Shown piece after piece: positions 14,662 to 20,954 of a DNA stretch of 27,283 nucleotides (within the stretch, counting starts at the first letter, position 1; every line of letters starts with the position of its first letter). A program made the position numbers and the translations under genes. The notes under the pieces are model-generated. The model made no database searches. It saw only the letters and a program-made list of their open reading frames with translations, and had not been told where the DNA came from. Source of the DNA: an uncultured Oscillibacter sp. (GTDB taxonomy: Bacteria > Bacillota_A > Clostridia > Oscillospirales > Oscillospiraceae); the NCBI GenBank assembly GCA_948902155.1, contig CAQVQZ010000007.1:1-27283 (forward strand). The letters are read 5' to 3'.

Positions 14662-14677
14662 CGTTTCACGTGAAACA
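14662..14677. promoter_or_regulatory. parS-like site 4 (one mismatch)
   Basis: CGTTTCACGTGAAACA differs from parS only in its first base. It lies eight bases after the end of the parB operon and 37 bases before serS, closing a cluster of four sites around GH13-parA-parB. Confidence 0.85.
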
Positions 14678-14714
14678 ATATACATTTCAAACTATACGAA
14701 AGAAGGAACATCTC

Positions 14715-16019
14715 ATGCTCGACATCCGTTTCATCCGGGAAAACCCCGACCTGGTCAAAGAAAACATCCGCAAGAAATTCCAAGACGCAAAGCTCCCCCT
14801 GGTGGATGAGGTCATCGACCTGGACGCCAAACGCCGCGCCGCCATCGCCCAGGCGGACCAACTCCGCTCCAACCGCAACACCCTCTCCAAGCAGATCGGC
14901 GTCCTGATGGGCCAGAGCAAAAAGGACCCCTCCAAGCTCCAGGAGGCCGAGGCCGTCAAGGCCCAGGTCAAGGAACAGGCGGACCGCCTGGCAGAGCTGG
15001 AGAAGCAGGAGAACGAGCTGGAGTCCGAGCTCCATAAGCGGATGCTGCTGATTCCCCAGATCATCGATCCCTCCGTCCCCATCGGCAAGGACGACAGCGA
15101 AAACGTGGAAGTCCAGCGCTTCGGCGAACCGGTCACTCCCGGCTTCCCCATCCCCTACCACACGGAGATCATGGAGTCCTTCGGCGGCATCGACCTGGAC
15201 GCCGCGGGGCGGGTTTCCGGCAACGGGTTCTACTACCTCCTGGGGGACATCGCCCGGCTCCACGAGGCCGTGCTGGCCTATGGCCGGGACTTCATGATCG
15301 GCAAGGGCTTCACCTACTGCATCCCCCCCTTCATGATCCACGGCAACGTGGTGGAGGGCGTCATGAGCCAGACGGACATGGACGCCATGATGTATAAGAT
15401 CGAGGGCGAAGACCTCTACCTCATCGGCACCAGCGAGCACTCCATGATCGGCCGCTTCATCGACCAAATCCTCCCCTCCGAAAAGCTCCCCCAGACCCTG
15501 ACCTCCTACTCCCCCTGCTTCCGGAAGGAGAAGGGCGCCCACGGCGTCGAAGAGCGGGGCGTGTACCGCATCCACCAGTTCGAAAAGCAGGAGATGATCG
15601 TGGTCTGCAAGCCCGAGGAATCCCCCATGTGGTATGAAAAGCTCTGGCAGTTCTCCGTGGAGCTGTTCCGCTCCCTGGACATCCCCGTCCGGCAGCTGGA
15701 GTGCTGCTCCGGCGACCTGGCGGACCTGAAGGTGAAGTCCTGCGACATCGAGGCCTGGTCCCCCCGCCAGCAGAAGTATTTCGAAGTCTGCTCCTGCTCC
15801 AACCTGGGCGACGCCCAGGCCCGCCGCCTCCGCATCCGCTACAAGGACGAGTCCGGCAAGACCCAGCTGTGCCACACCCTGAACAACACCTGCGTAGCGC
15901 CCCCCCGGATGCTGATCGCCTTCCTGGAGAACAACCTGCAAGCCGACGGCACGGTCACCATCCCCGAAATCCTCCGTCCCTACATGGGCGGCACGGAAAA
16001 ACTGGTCCCCCAAAAGTAA
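14715..16019 (+). CDS. serS: Serine-tRNA ligase
   Basis: SerRS attaches serine to tRNA-Ser (and tRNA-Sec) in the cytoplasm. The 434-residue class II enzyme starts MLDIRFIRENPDLVKENIRK, the beginning of the long N-terminal coiled-coil arm (residues about 30-105) that grips the tRNA variable arm. Catalytic motif 2 is visible as CFRKEKGAHGVEERGVYRIH and QFEKQEM, preceded by TSEHSMIG; motif 3 reads NNTCVAPPRMLIAFLEN, a variant of the more common G-rich motif that is seen in some Firmicutes SerRS. ATG 14715 has GAAGGA upstream. No T-box fits in the 60 bases before it, unlike hisS-aspS here. Confidence 0.92.
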   Translation: MLDIRFIRENPDLVKENIRKKFQDAKLPLVDEVIDLDAKRRAAIAQADQLRSNRNTLSKQIGVLMGQSKKDPSKLQEAEAVKAQVKEQADRLAELEKQENELESELHKRMLLIPQIIDPSVPIGKDDSENVEVQRFGEPVTPGFPIPYHTEIMESFGGIDLDAAGRVSGNGFYYLLGDIARLHEAVLAYGRDFMIGKGFTYCIPPFMIHGNVVEGVMSQTDMDAMMYKIEGEDLYLIGTSEHSMIGRFIDQILPSEKLPQTLTSYSPCFRKEKGAHGVEERGVYRIHQFEKQEMIVVCKPEESPMWYEKLWQFSVELFRSLDIPVRQLECCSGDLADLKVKSCDIEAWSPRQQKYFEVCSCSNLGDAQARRLRIRYKDESGKTQLCHTLNNTCVAPPRMLIAFLENNLQADGTVTIPEILRPYMGGTEKLVPQK

Positions 16020-16026
16020 GTCCACC

Positions 16027-16114
16027 GTTACCGTGCACAAAACTCACTCAAAAACCAGGGCCCAGAGCGCGCTAAAGCTCTTTTTGGTTACTTTTTCTCT
16101 CGAGAAAAAGTAAC
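16027..16114 (-). repeat. Interspersed palindromic repeat family A, copy A3
   Basis: Read on the minus strand: a 28-base palindrome (13-bp arms GTTACTTTTTCTC / GAGAAAAAGTAAC, GA centre as in A2), CCAAAAAGAGCTTTAGCGCG, CTCTGG, a variable stretch and GCACGGTAAC. It fills most of the gap between serS and the SLH gene, starting seven bases after the serS stop. Opposite orientation to A2 and A4. Confidence 0.8.
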
Positions 16115-16148
16115 GACCCGTTTCCAGCGAATAGAAAGGACTTGAACG

Positions 16149-17183
16149 ATGAAACGTATCCTCGGATTGGTTTTAACGGCTGTATTCCTGTCTGTCCTCT
16201 GTATCCCTTGCGCCGCAGTCGATACAGAGGAGCGGCAGCGCGAATATCCCGGCTTCGCCGACGTGGCGGAGGGAAGCGCCTCTTACGACGCCATCAAGCT
16301 CTGCTACGAGCGGGGCCTGATGAACGGCACGTCGGACACGGCCTTCAACCCCCAGGGCAAGCTGACCGTAGCCCAGCTGATCGTCCTGGCGGCGCGGCTG
16401 TACAACCTGCAATGCGGCGGAGACGGTACGGTCCCCGACCTGCCGGACCTGAGCCAGCCCTACCTTCGCTTCTGCGGTGAGGACGGCAGCCTGATTGCCT
16501 CCTATCCGGCAGGGGAGCTGCCCTATACCTACACCGGCGGCGCAAATCCCTATTTTTGTCTCAGCCTGGAGGAAGAAGACGCTTCCCTCCCGGAAACCTG
16601 CCGGCTGGATATCGGCTTCGAGGGCTACAATCACATCCGCTCCTATCAAGGTCTCCGGCAGTCCTATCATTCGGAGCCCGGCACCATGACTCAGGGCTTC
16701 CAGGGCACCGGCTACTGTTTCGAGGACTTCGACGACCCGGACGGAACTATCTTCTGGTACAACACCACAAACTTCACCCGTCTGGCCTCCGCCTGGTGGT
16801 ATCCCGCCTTGGTCTACCTGACCAGCGAACACAAGGCCGACCTGTTCTCGGACCTGCTGGTCCCCCTTGCCGGAGAAAACCAAACGGAGGACTACGACGC
16901 CCTGACCCGGTTTTCCATTGACAACGCCACCCGTGCTCTGTTCGCGGTTCTGGTGAACGGCGCCGCCGGAGAGCTGGAAGTCCTGAACGAAACCATTAGC
17001 GTCCCCGACATCCACGAAGAAACCCCGAACGCCGAAAGAATTTTGAACCTCTACCGCGCAGGCATCCTCACCGGCGTAGACAAAGCCGGGAATTTCCAAG
17101 GCTCCGCCGACCTGACCCGCGCCCAAGCGGCCATCATGCTGGCCCGGGTCCTGGACCCCGCCCTCCGGGTCAAAACCGCCTGA
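16149..17183 (+). CDS. Exported SLH-domain protein
   Basis: This 344-residue protein has a signal peptide (MKRILGLVLTAVFLSVLCIPCAAV, cleavage near residue 24). An S-layer homology repeat follows at about residues 32-76 (YPGFADVAEGSASYDAIKLC, RGLMNGTSDTAFNPQGKLT, QLIVLAARL) and another near the C terminus at about 291-338 (RILNLYRAGILTGVDKAG, FQGSADLTRAQAAIMLARVL). SLH repeats bind secondary cell-wall polymers. Between them lies a Tyr/Trp-rich region of about 200 residues that I do not recognise. Two SLH repeats at opposite ends is unusual; three adjacent ones are typical. ATG 16149 has GAAAGGA upstream. Confidence 0.78.
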   Translation: MKRILGLVLTAVFLSVLCIPCAAVDTEERQREYPGFADVAEGSASYDAIKLCYERGLMNGTSDTAFNPQGKLTVAQLIVLAARLYNLQCGGDGTVPDLPDLSQPYLRFCGEDGSLIASYPAGELPYTYTGGANPYFCLSLEEEDASLPETCRLDIGFEGYNHIRSYQGLRQSYHSEPGTMTQGFQGTGYCFEDFDDPDGTIFWYNTTNFTRLASAWWYPALVYLTSEHKADLFSDLLVPLAGENQTEDYDALTRFSIDNATRALFAVLVNGAAGELEVLNETISVPDIHEETPNAERILNLYRAGILTGVDKAGNFQGSADLTRAQAAIMLARVLDPALRVKTA

Positions 17184-17237
17184 GTCCCAATCCAATCTGT
17201 AATCATTGAAATCTATTATACGAAAGGGAATCAAACC

Positions 17238-17633
17238 ATGGCAGACAAGACCACCGGCTTCCTGGCGGAATTCAAAACCTTCATCGCCCGGGGCAACGTG
17301 ATGGACATGGCCGTCGGCGTCATCATCGGCGGCGCGTTCTCCAACATCACCACGTCCCTCATCAACGACATCGTCATGCCCATTCTGGGCGTCTTCACCA
17401 GCTCCGTGTCCTTTGCGGAACTGTCGGTGAACATCGGCCCCGCCGTCATCACCTACGGCAATTTCATCCAGGCCATCCTGAACTTCCTCATCATGGCCCT
17501 GGTGGTCTTCTGCCTGGTGAAGGCCCTCAACAGCTTCCATAAGAAAAAGGAAGCGGCCCCCCCTCCCCCGCCGGGCCCCTCCGCTGAGGAGCGGCTGCTG
17601 ACGGAGATCCGGGACCTCCTGAAGCAGAAATGA
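17238..17633 (+). CDS. mscL: Large-conductance mechanosensitive channel MscL
   Basis: MscL opens under membrane tension to release solutes on hypo-osmotic shock. The 131-residue protein shows the family core: FLAEFKTFIARGNVMDMAVGVIIGGAF (amphipathic start and first membrane helix), ITTSLINDIVMPILG, a short periplasmic loop, then the second helix YGNFIQAILNFLIMALVVFCLVKALN and the C-terminal bundle with a Pro-rich linker (EAAPPPPPGPSAEERLLTEIRDLL). ATG 17238 has GAAAGGG upstream. The stop overlaps the rsmG start (ATGA), so the two are cotranslated. Confidence 0.93.
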   Translation: MADKTTGFLAEFKTFIARGNVMDMAVGVIIGGAFSNITTSLINDIVMPILGVFTSSVSFAELSVNIGPAVITYGNFIQAILNFLIMALVVFCLVKALNSFHKKKEAAPPPPPGPSAEERLLTEIRDLLKQK

Positions 17634-18328
17634 TGGAGTCCATCCTCCGCCGGGGCCTGACGGCCCTCTCCCTCCCCACGGAGCCCATCCCCGCCCTTCT
17701 CCGCTACGCGGAGCTGCTGGAAGAGGCGAATCAGGTGATGAACCTCACCGCCATCACCGCCCCGGCGGAGGTGGCCCGCCTCCACTTCCTGGACAGCGCC
17801 GCCCTGCTGACCCTGACGGACCTGTCCGGGAAATCGGTGGTGGACGTCGGCACCGGGGCAGGCTTCCCCGGCCTGCCCCTGAAGCTCCTGGAGCCCTCCA
17901 TCCGCCTGACCCTGCTGGACGCCCAGCGGAAGCGGGTGGACTTCCTCTCCCGCGTCTGCGGAGAACTGGCCCTGGAAAACGCGTCCTGCGTCCACGCCCG
18001 TGCGGAGGAGTTCGCCCAGTCCCACCGGGAAAGCTACGACGCGGCGGTGAGCCGCGCGGTAGCGGCCCTGCCCATGCTGGCGGAGCTCTGCCTGCCCCTG
18101 GTAAAACCGGGAGGGAAATTCCTTGCCATGAAGTCGGTGGACACCGGCGAGGAGCTGGCGTCCTCCCGGCGGGCCGTAGAACTGCTGGGCGGACGCCTGG
18201 AACCCCCTCTGGACTACGTCATTCCCGATACAGAAATCCGCCATCGGTTGGTAATAATCACAAAAATCAAGGAAACCCCAAAAAAGTATCCCAGACTATT
18301 TGCAAAAATCAAAAAGAATCCGCTATAA
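17630..18328 (+). CDS. rsmG: 16S rRNA (guanine527-N7)-methyltransferase
   Basis: RsmG (GidB) uses S-adenosylmethionine to methylate N7 of G527 in 16S rRNA, a site tied to streptomycin sensitivity. The 232-residue protein shows LLEEANQVMNLTAI, VARLHFLDSAALL, the SAM-binding motif VVDVGTGAGFPGLPLKLLEP (about residues 70-89), LLDAQRKRVDFLSRV, and YDAAVSRAVAALPMLAELCLPLVKPGG. Length is normal. It starts at ATG 17630 overlapping the mscL stop; an ATG at 17633 is equally possible. The gene is often close to parA-parB near the replication origin, as here. The final Lys-rich residues overlap a promoter (18300-18329). Confidence 0.92.
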   Translation: MMESILRRGLTALSLPTEPIPALLRYAELLEEANQVMNLTAITAPAEVARLHFLDSAALLTLTDLSGKSVVDVGTGAGFPGLPLKLLEPSIRLTLLDAQRKRVDFLSRVCGELALENASCVHARAEEFAQSHRESYDAAVSRAVAALPMLAELCLPLVKPGGKFLAMKSVDTGEELASSRRAVELLGGRLEPPLDYVIPDTEIRHRLVIITKIKETPKKYPRLFAKIKKNPL

Positions 18329-18329
18329 T
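18300..18329 (+). promoter_or_regulatory. Promoter of the minD-like gene
   Basis: TTGCAA, an 18-base spacer and a consensus TATAAT overlap the last codons of rsmG. The transcript would start near 18336 with a 170-base leader. GAAAG-TAGCG-CTTTC (18331-18345) could form a small hairpin at its 5' end. I recognise no riboswitch in the leader. Confidence 0.7.
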
Positions 18330-18503
18330 AGAAAGTAGCGCTTTCCCTGCCTGGTTCCGGCCCGGCCTGTCGAATGGCCATCGTCTGGCTTCGGGTAATT
18401 TCCCGCCGAATCCGCCCCCGCAGGCGTCCGGAGAACCTCCGCGCCAAAAGCCATTCGCCAATCCCGGCCCGATTTTGAACGCATACGAAAGGGGGTCGCG
18501 TTT

Positions 18504-19250
18504 ATGCCAGGCCAAAGCATCGCCGTGGTCTCCGGCAAGGGGGGCACGGGCAAGACCTCTTTCACCGCCGGGGTCGGTTCCGCCCTGGCCCTGTCCGGCA
18601 AGCGGGTGCTGTGCCTGGACTGCGACGTGGCCCTCCGGAACCTGGACCTGGCCCTGGGCCTGACGGACCGGGCCCTGATGGACTTCACCGACGTGGCCCA
18701 GGAGCGCTGTTCCCTGGACATCGCTGCGGTAGAGCACCCCGACATCCCGAATCTCTTCCTCCTGACGGCCCCCACCCGCAAGCGGGGCTGTCCGGTGACG
18801 GAAGCCCAGATGAACCGTCTGCTGGAGCGGGCCAAGCTGGAATTTGACTACTGCCTGCTGGACGCCCCGGCGGGCCTGGGGGAGGGTTTTCTCCTGGCCA
18901 CCTGCGGCGCGGACCGGGTGGTGGTGGTCGCCACGGCGGACGCCTCCTCCCTGCGGGACGCCCAGCACACCGTGATGGAGCTCCACCGCTTCCCCAACGG
19001 CCATCTCCACCTGACCGTAAACCGGGTCCGGACGAAGATGCTCCGGAACATGCACGCCACCATTGACGACGCCATAGACCGGGCGGGCCTCCCGCTGATC
19101 GGCGTCATCCCGGAGGACGACGCCCTGCCCCTCTACCTGAACAAAGGCGTTCCCCTGCTGCTGAACAGCCGCAAGGGCGCGGCGGCCGCCTACCGCAACA
19201 TTGCCCGGCGGCTGGAGGGCGAACGGGTCCCCCTGCTTCGGATCAAATAA
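18504..19250 (+). CDS. minD: MinD-like ParA-family ATPase
   Basis: MinD is a membrane-binding ATPase that places the division inhibitor MinC. The 248-residue protein has the deviant Walker A GKGGTGKT (Lys12, Lys17), CDVALRNLDLALGL (MinD-type switch I region, where MinD has GLRNLDL), YCLLDAPAGLGEGF (like MinD DSPAGIE) and VVVATADASSLRDAQ. These favour MinD over ParA. However the C terminus (ARRLEGERVPLLRIK) lacks a clear amphipathic membrane-targeting helix, and neither minC nor minE is adjacent. ATG 18504 has GAAAGGGGG upstream. A separate role as an orphan MinD/FlhG-like ATPase is possible. Confidence 0.75.
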   Translation: MPGQSIAVVSGKGGTGKTSFTAGVGSALALSGKRVLCLDCDVALRNLDLALGLTDRALMDFTDVAQERCSLDIAAVEHPDIPNLFLLTAPTRKRGCPVTEAQMNRLLERAKLEFDYCLLDAPAGLGEGFLLATCGADRVVVVATADASSLRDAQHTVMELHRFPNGHLHLTVNRVRTKMLRNMHATIDDAIDRAGLPLIGVIPEDDALPLYLNKGVPLLLNSRKGAAAAYRNIARRLEGERVPLLRIK

Positions 19251-19304
19251 GCATTCATCTGACTTGGCCCCGAAAGGCCCCAGATTTCCAGAAAGGAGTA
19301 TGAC

Positions 19305-19721
19305 ATGAACATCGCTCTGATGGCCCATGACAACAAAAAGGAGCTCATGGTCCGGTTCTGCACCGCCTATGCCGGTATCCTGGCCCGGCATCAGCTCTAC
19401 GCCACCAACACCACCGGCCATATGGTAGCGGACGCCACCGGCCTGGATGTCCACTGCTTCTTGACCTACGCCCACGGCGGCAGCCAGCAGATCGGCGCCC
19501 GCATCTCCTACAACGAGTTTGACATGGTCCTCTTTTTCAACGACCCTGCCAACGAGGAGCGGGCCGATGAAATCTCCTACATTTCCCGCCTCTGCGACCA
19601 GAACCGGGTCCCCTTTGCCAGCAACATCGCCACCGCCGAAATGCTGGTCCTGGGACTTTCCCGCGGCGATCTCGACTGGCGTCTCATCGTCAACCCCTCC
19701 AGCTCCCGCCCCCTCGCATAG
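19305..19721 (+). CDS. mgsA: Methylglyoxal synthase-like protein with altered active site
   Basis: Methylglyoxal synthase turns dihydroxyacetone phosphate into methylglyoxal and phosphate. The 138-residue protein clearly has the family frame: IALMAHDNKKELM, LYATNTTGHMV, ATGLDVHCF, QQIGARISYNEFDMVLFF, NIATAEML and a RGDLDWR tail. But key positions differ from the E. coli enzyme: the catalytic Asp71 in GGDQQ is Ser60 (GGSQQ), the phosphate-binding SGP loop is TYA (54-56), and the PH(D/E)P segment with His98 is replaced (NDPANEERADE, residues 79-89). It probably has low or different activity. ATG 19305 has GAAAGGAG upstream. In Clostridium mgsA ends the mre-min cluster. Confidence 0.85.
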   Translation: MNIALMAHDNKKELMVRFCTAYAGILARHQLYATNTTGHMVADATGLDVHCFLTYAHGGSQQIGARISYNEFDMVLFFNDPANEERADEISYISRLCDQNRVPFASNIATAEMLVLGLSRGDLDWRLIVNPSSSRPLA

Positions 19722-19862
19722 GCTACTTTTCTTGAAAGATATGGGGACTCTTAGCGGCTTTGCCGCTTAGAGTCCCCGTACACCCTTTAGGGTGAAAGGA
19801 ACCAAAAGAACTTTCGCACGCTCTGGCTGTCTGGAGGCATTCCAGGCCGAAGCGGCGGCAAC
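19722..19862 (+). repeat. Interspersed palindromic repeat family A, copy A4 with nested hairpins
   Basis: The element begins directly after the mgsA stop codon. Its right half (AACCAAAAGAACTTTCGCAC, GCTCTGG, ending AAGCGGCGGCAAC) aligns well with copy A2. The left palindrome is interrupted: after CTACTTTTCTTGAAAG comes a 16-bp hairpin with one T-T mismatch (GGGGACTCTTAGCGGC / GCCGCTTAGAGTCCCC, 19743-19777), then a small hairpin CACCC-TTTA-GGGTG, then GAAAGGAACC. The insert looks like a second element nested in the first. Confidence 0.75.
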
Positions 19863-19879
19863 GTAGATTTGCAATTTTG

Positions 19880-19917
19880 GGAACATTCTTGTTCCTTGTG
19901 GTTTTGCGCACTAAAAT
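19880..19917 (+). promoter_or_regulatory. Promoter with overlapping inverted repeat before the YciI-like gene
   Basis: TTGTTC (19889-19894), a 17-base spacer and TAAAAT (19912-19917) form a plausible sigma-A promoter. The inverted repeat GGAACA-TTCT-TGTTCC (19880-19895) overlaps the -35 box and could be a repressor operator. The regulator is unknown. Confidence 0.5.
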
Positions 19918-19966
19918 TTAAATACCAAATATTTCCATATATGAAAATACGGAGGTCTCAAGGACA

Positions 19967-20266
19967 ATGGAAAAACCGATGTATCTGATGATGATTGAAA
20001 AAAGCAAAACGTATAATAGACTCACAAAAAAAGTAATTGAAGACCACGTTGCGAACATCCGGCAATTGGATGACGCGGGCAAACTGGAACTATGCGGCGT
20101 ATTCAAGGGCTATCCTGGAATGGCCGGCATGTATATCCTGAAGACCGAAAGCCGTGAGGAGGCAAAAGAACTCTGCGACCGTGAACCCTTGGTTGCCGGA
20201 GGATACGCAACCTACAAGCTGGTTGATTTTCTGCCCGCAAACCGCGAAAACAATTATTTGCTTTGA
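19967..20266 (+). CDS. YciI-like protein
   Basis: The 99-residue protein resembles the YciI/YCII domain family, small ferredoxin-fold proteins of mostly unknown role that are related to muconolactone isomerase. Visible features are the opening MYLMMIEKSKTYNRLTKKVI, EDHVANIRQLDDAGKLELCGVF (the conserved His of the family, residue 27), and the second half LKTESREEAKELCDREPLVAGGYATYKLVDF. ATG 19967 has CGGAGG and AAGGA sites upstream. It is the first gene of a stretch that is more AT-rich than the flanks. Function cannot be inferred beyond possible binding of a small molecule. Confidence 0.7.
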   Translation: MEKPMYLMMIEKSKTYNRLTKKVIEDHVANIRQLDDAGKLELCGVFKGYPGMAGMYILKTESREEAKELCDREPLVAGGYATYKLVDFLPANRENNYLL

Positions 20267-20344
20267 TCCGAATCCGGCAGGATATTCCATGAACTGTTTA
20301 ATATATCATTTTTCGATATGAAACATTAAGGCATACAGCATAAC

Positions 20345-20731
20345 ATGAAAAAATTCACATTGCTGTCAGCGGCATTGACGCTTGTCTTAATCGCCGCCGG
20401 GTTATTTCTATCATCAGGCTTTGAAAAACGAACCGACGTCCATTTACAGGACTTCTCCCTCTCCAAGGACGGTTCTGTAATAACCATAAAAACGGCCCTT
20501 TCCGGTTCCATGGGCTTCATCCGGAACATGAAGACCGAAACAATTGGCCGCGAACTGCATTGCTCCTTTTACAGCGCCTTCGGCGGATTAAACAGCAGCA
20601 TAGGCGCAAAAAACCGCTTTGAAATCAAACTGACCGACTCTATAGAAAAAGTACACTTCGACAGAGGCGACCGATCCGACGCCCTCGTATTAAAACGAGA
20701 CGCCTCAACCAATAAATGGACACAAATGTAA
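20345..20731 (+). CDS. Small exported or membrane-anchored hypothetical protein
   Basis: I do not recognise this 128-residue protein. It starts with a signal peptide or anchor (MKKFTLLSAALTLVLIAAGLF, residues 1-21), followed by an extracytoplasmic, probably beta-rich domain (HLQDFSLSKDGSVITIKTAL, SMGFIRNMKTE, ELHCSFYSAFGGLNS). There is no lipobox Cys at the expected place. The Shine-Dalgarno site is weak (AAGG about 13 bases upstream), so expression may be low or the start could differ. Base composition resembles the neighbouring AT-richer genes rather than the GC-rich backbone. It is followed by a perfect hairpin. Confidence 0.6.
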   Translation: MKKFTLLSAALTLVLIAAGLFLSSGFEKRTDVHLQDFSLSKDGSVITIKTALSGSMGFIRNMKTETIGRELHCSFYSAFGGLNSSIGAKNRFEIKLTDSIEKVHFDRGDRSDALVLKRDASTNKWTQM

Positions 20732-20790
20732 GGGCGGCTGTCAGCCGCCCACTGCATTCCTCTTCAATCCCCCGAACCGGGGATGCTTCC
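20729..20790 (+). repeat. Hairpins after the hypothetical gene
   Basis: GGGCGGCT-GTC-AGCCGCCC is a perfect 8-bp hairpin touching the stop codon (TAA 20729-20731) of the previous gene, but without a T-run. About 25 bases later ATCCCC...GGGGAT forms a second hairpin; a similar one (ATCCCCGACACCGGGGAT) stands at 27191-27208. The rest of the spacer up to 20954 shows no gene. Confidence 0.45.
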
Positions 20791-20954
20791 GAAAAAACCG
20801 CATCATACGCCATTCCCCTTCCCACCAAGATAACATTTTCATTCTATCACAGTCCATGTTCGGATTCAATCCGCGATTTACTCCCCCTTATGCCGGCCGC
20901 TCCACCAAATCGGTGTTTGTAAAAATAACTCGAGAGATTAGCAAGAAGGTCCAT

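Noticed and set aside
14662..14714. T-box or other riboswitch before serS
   Set aside because: Only about 60 bases separate serS from the preceding gene and no T-box motif is present; the palindrome there is a parS-like site.
14574..16040. 488-residue minus-strand frame opposite serS
   Set aside because: Antisense shadow of a GC-rich gene; composition is Leu/Val/Gly-rich and no homology is recognisable.
11215..19862. Family A palindromes as a CRISPR array
   Set aside because: Copies are kilobases apart, vary in sequence and orientation, and no cas genes are present.
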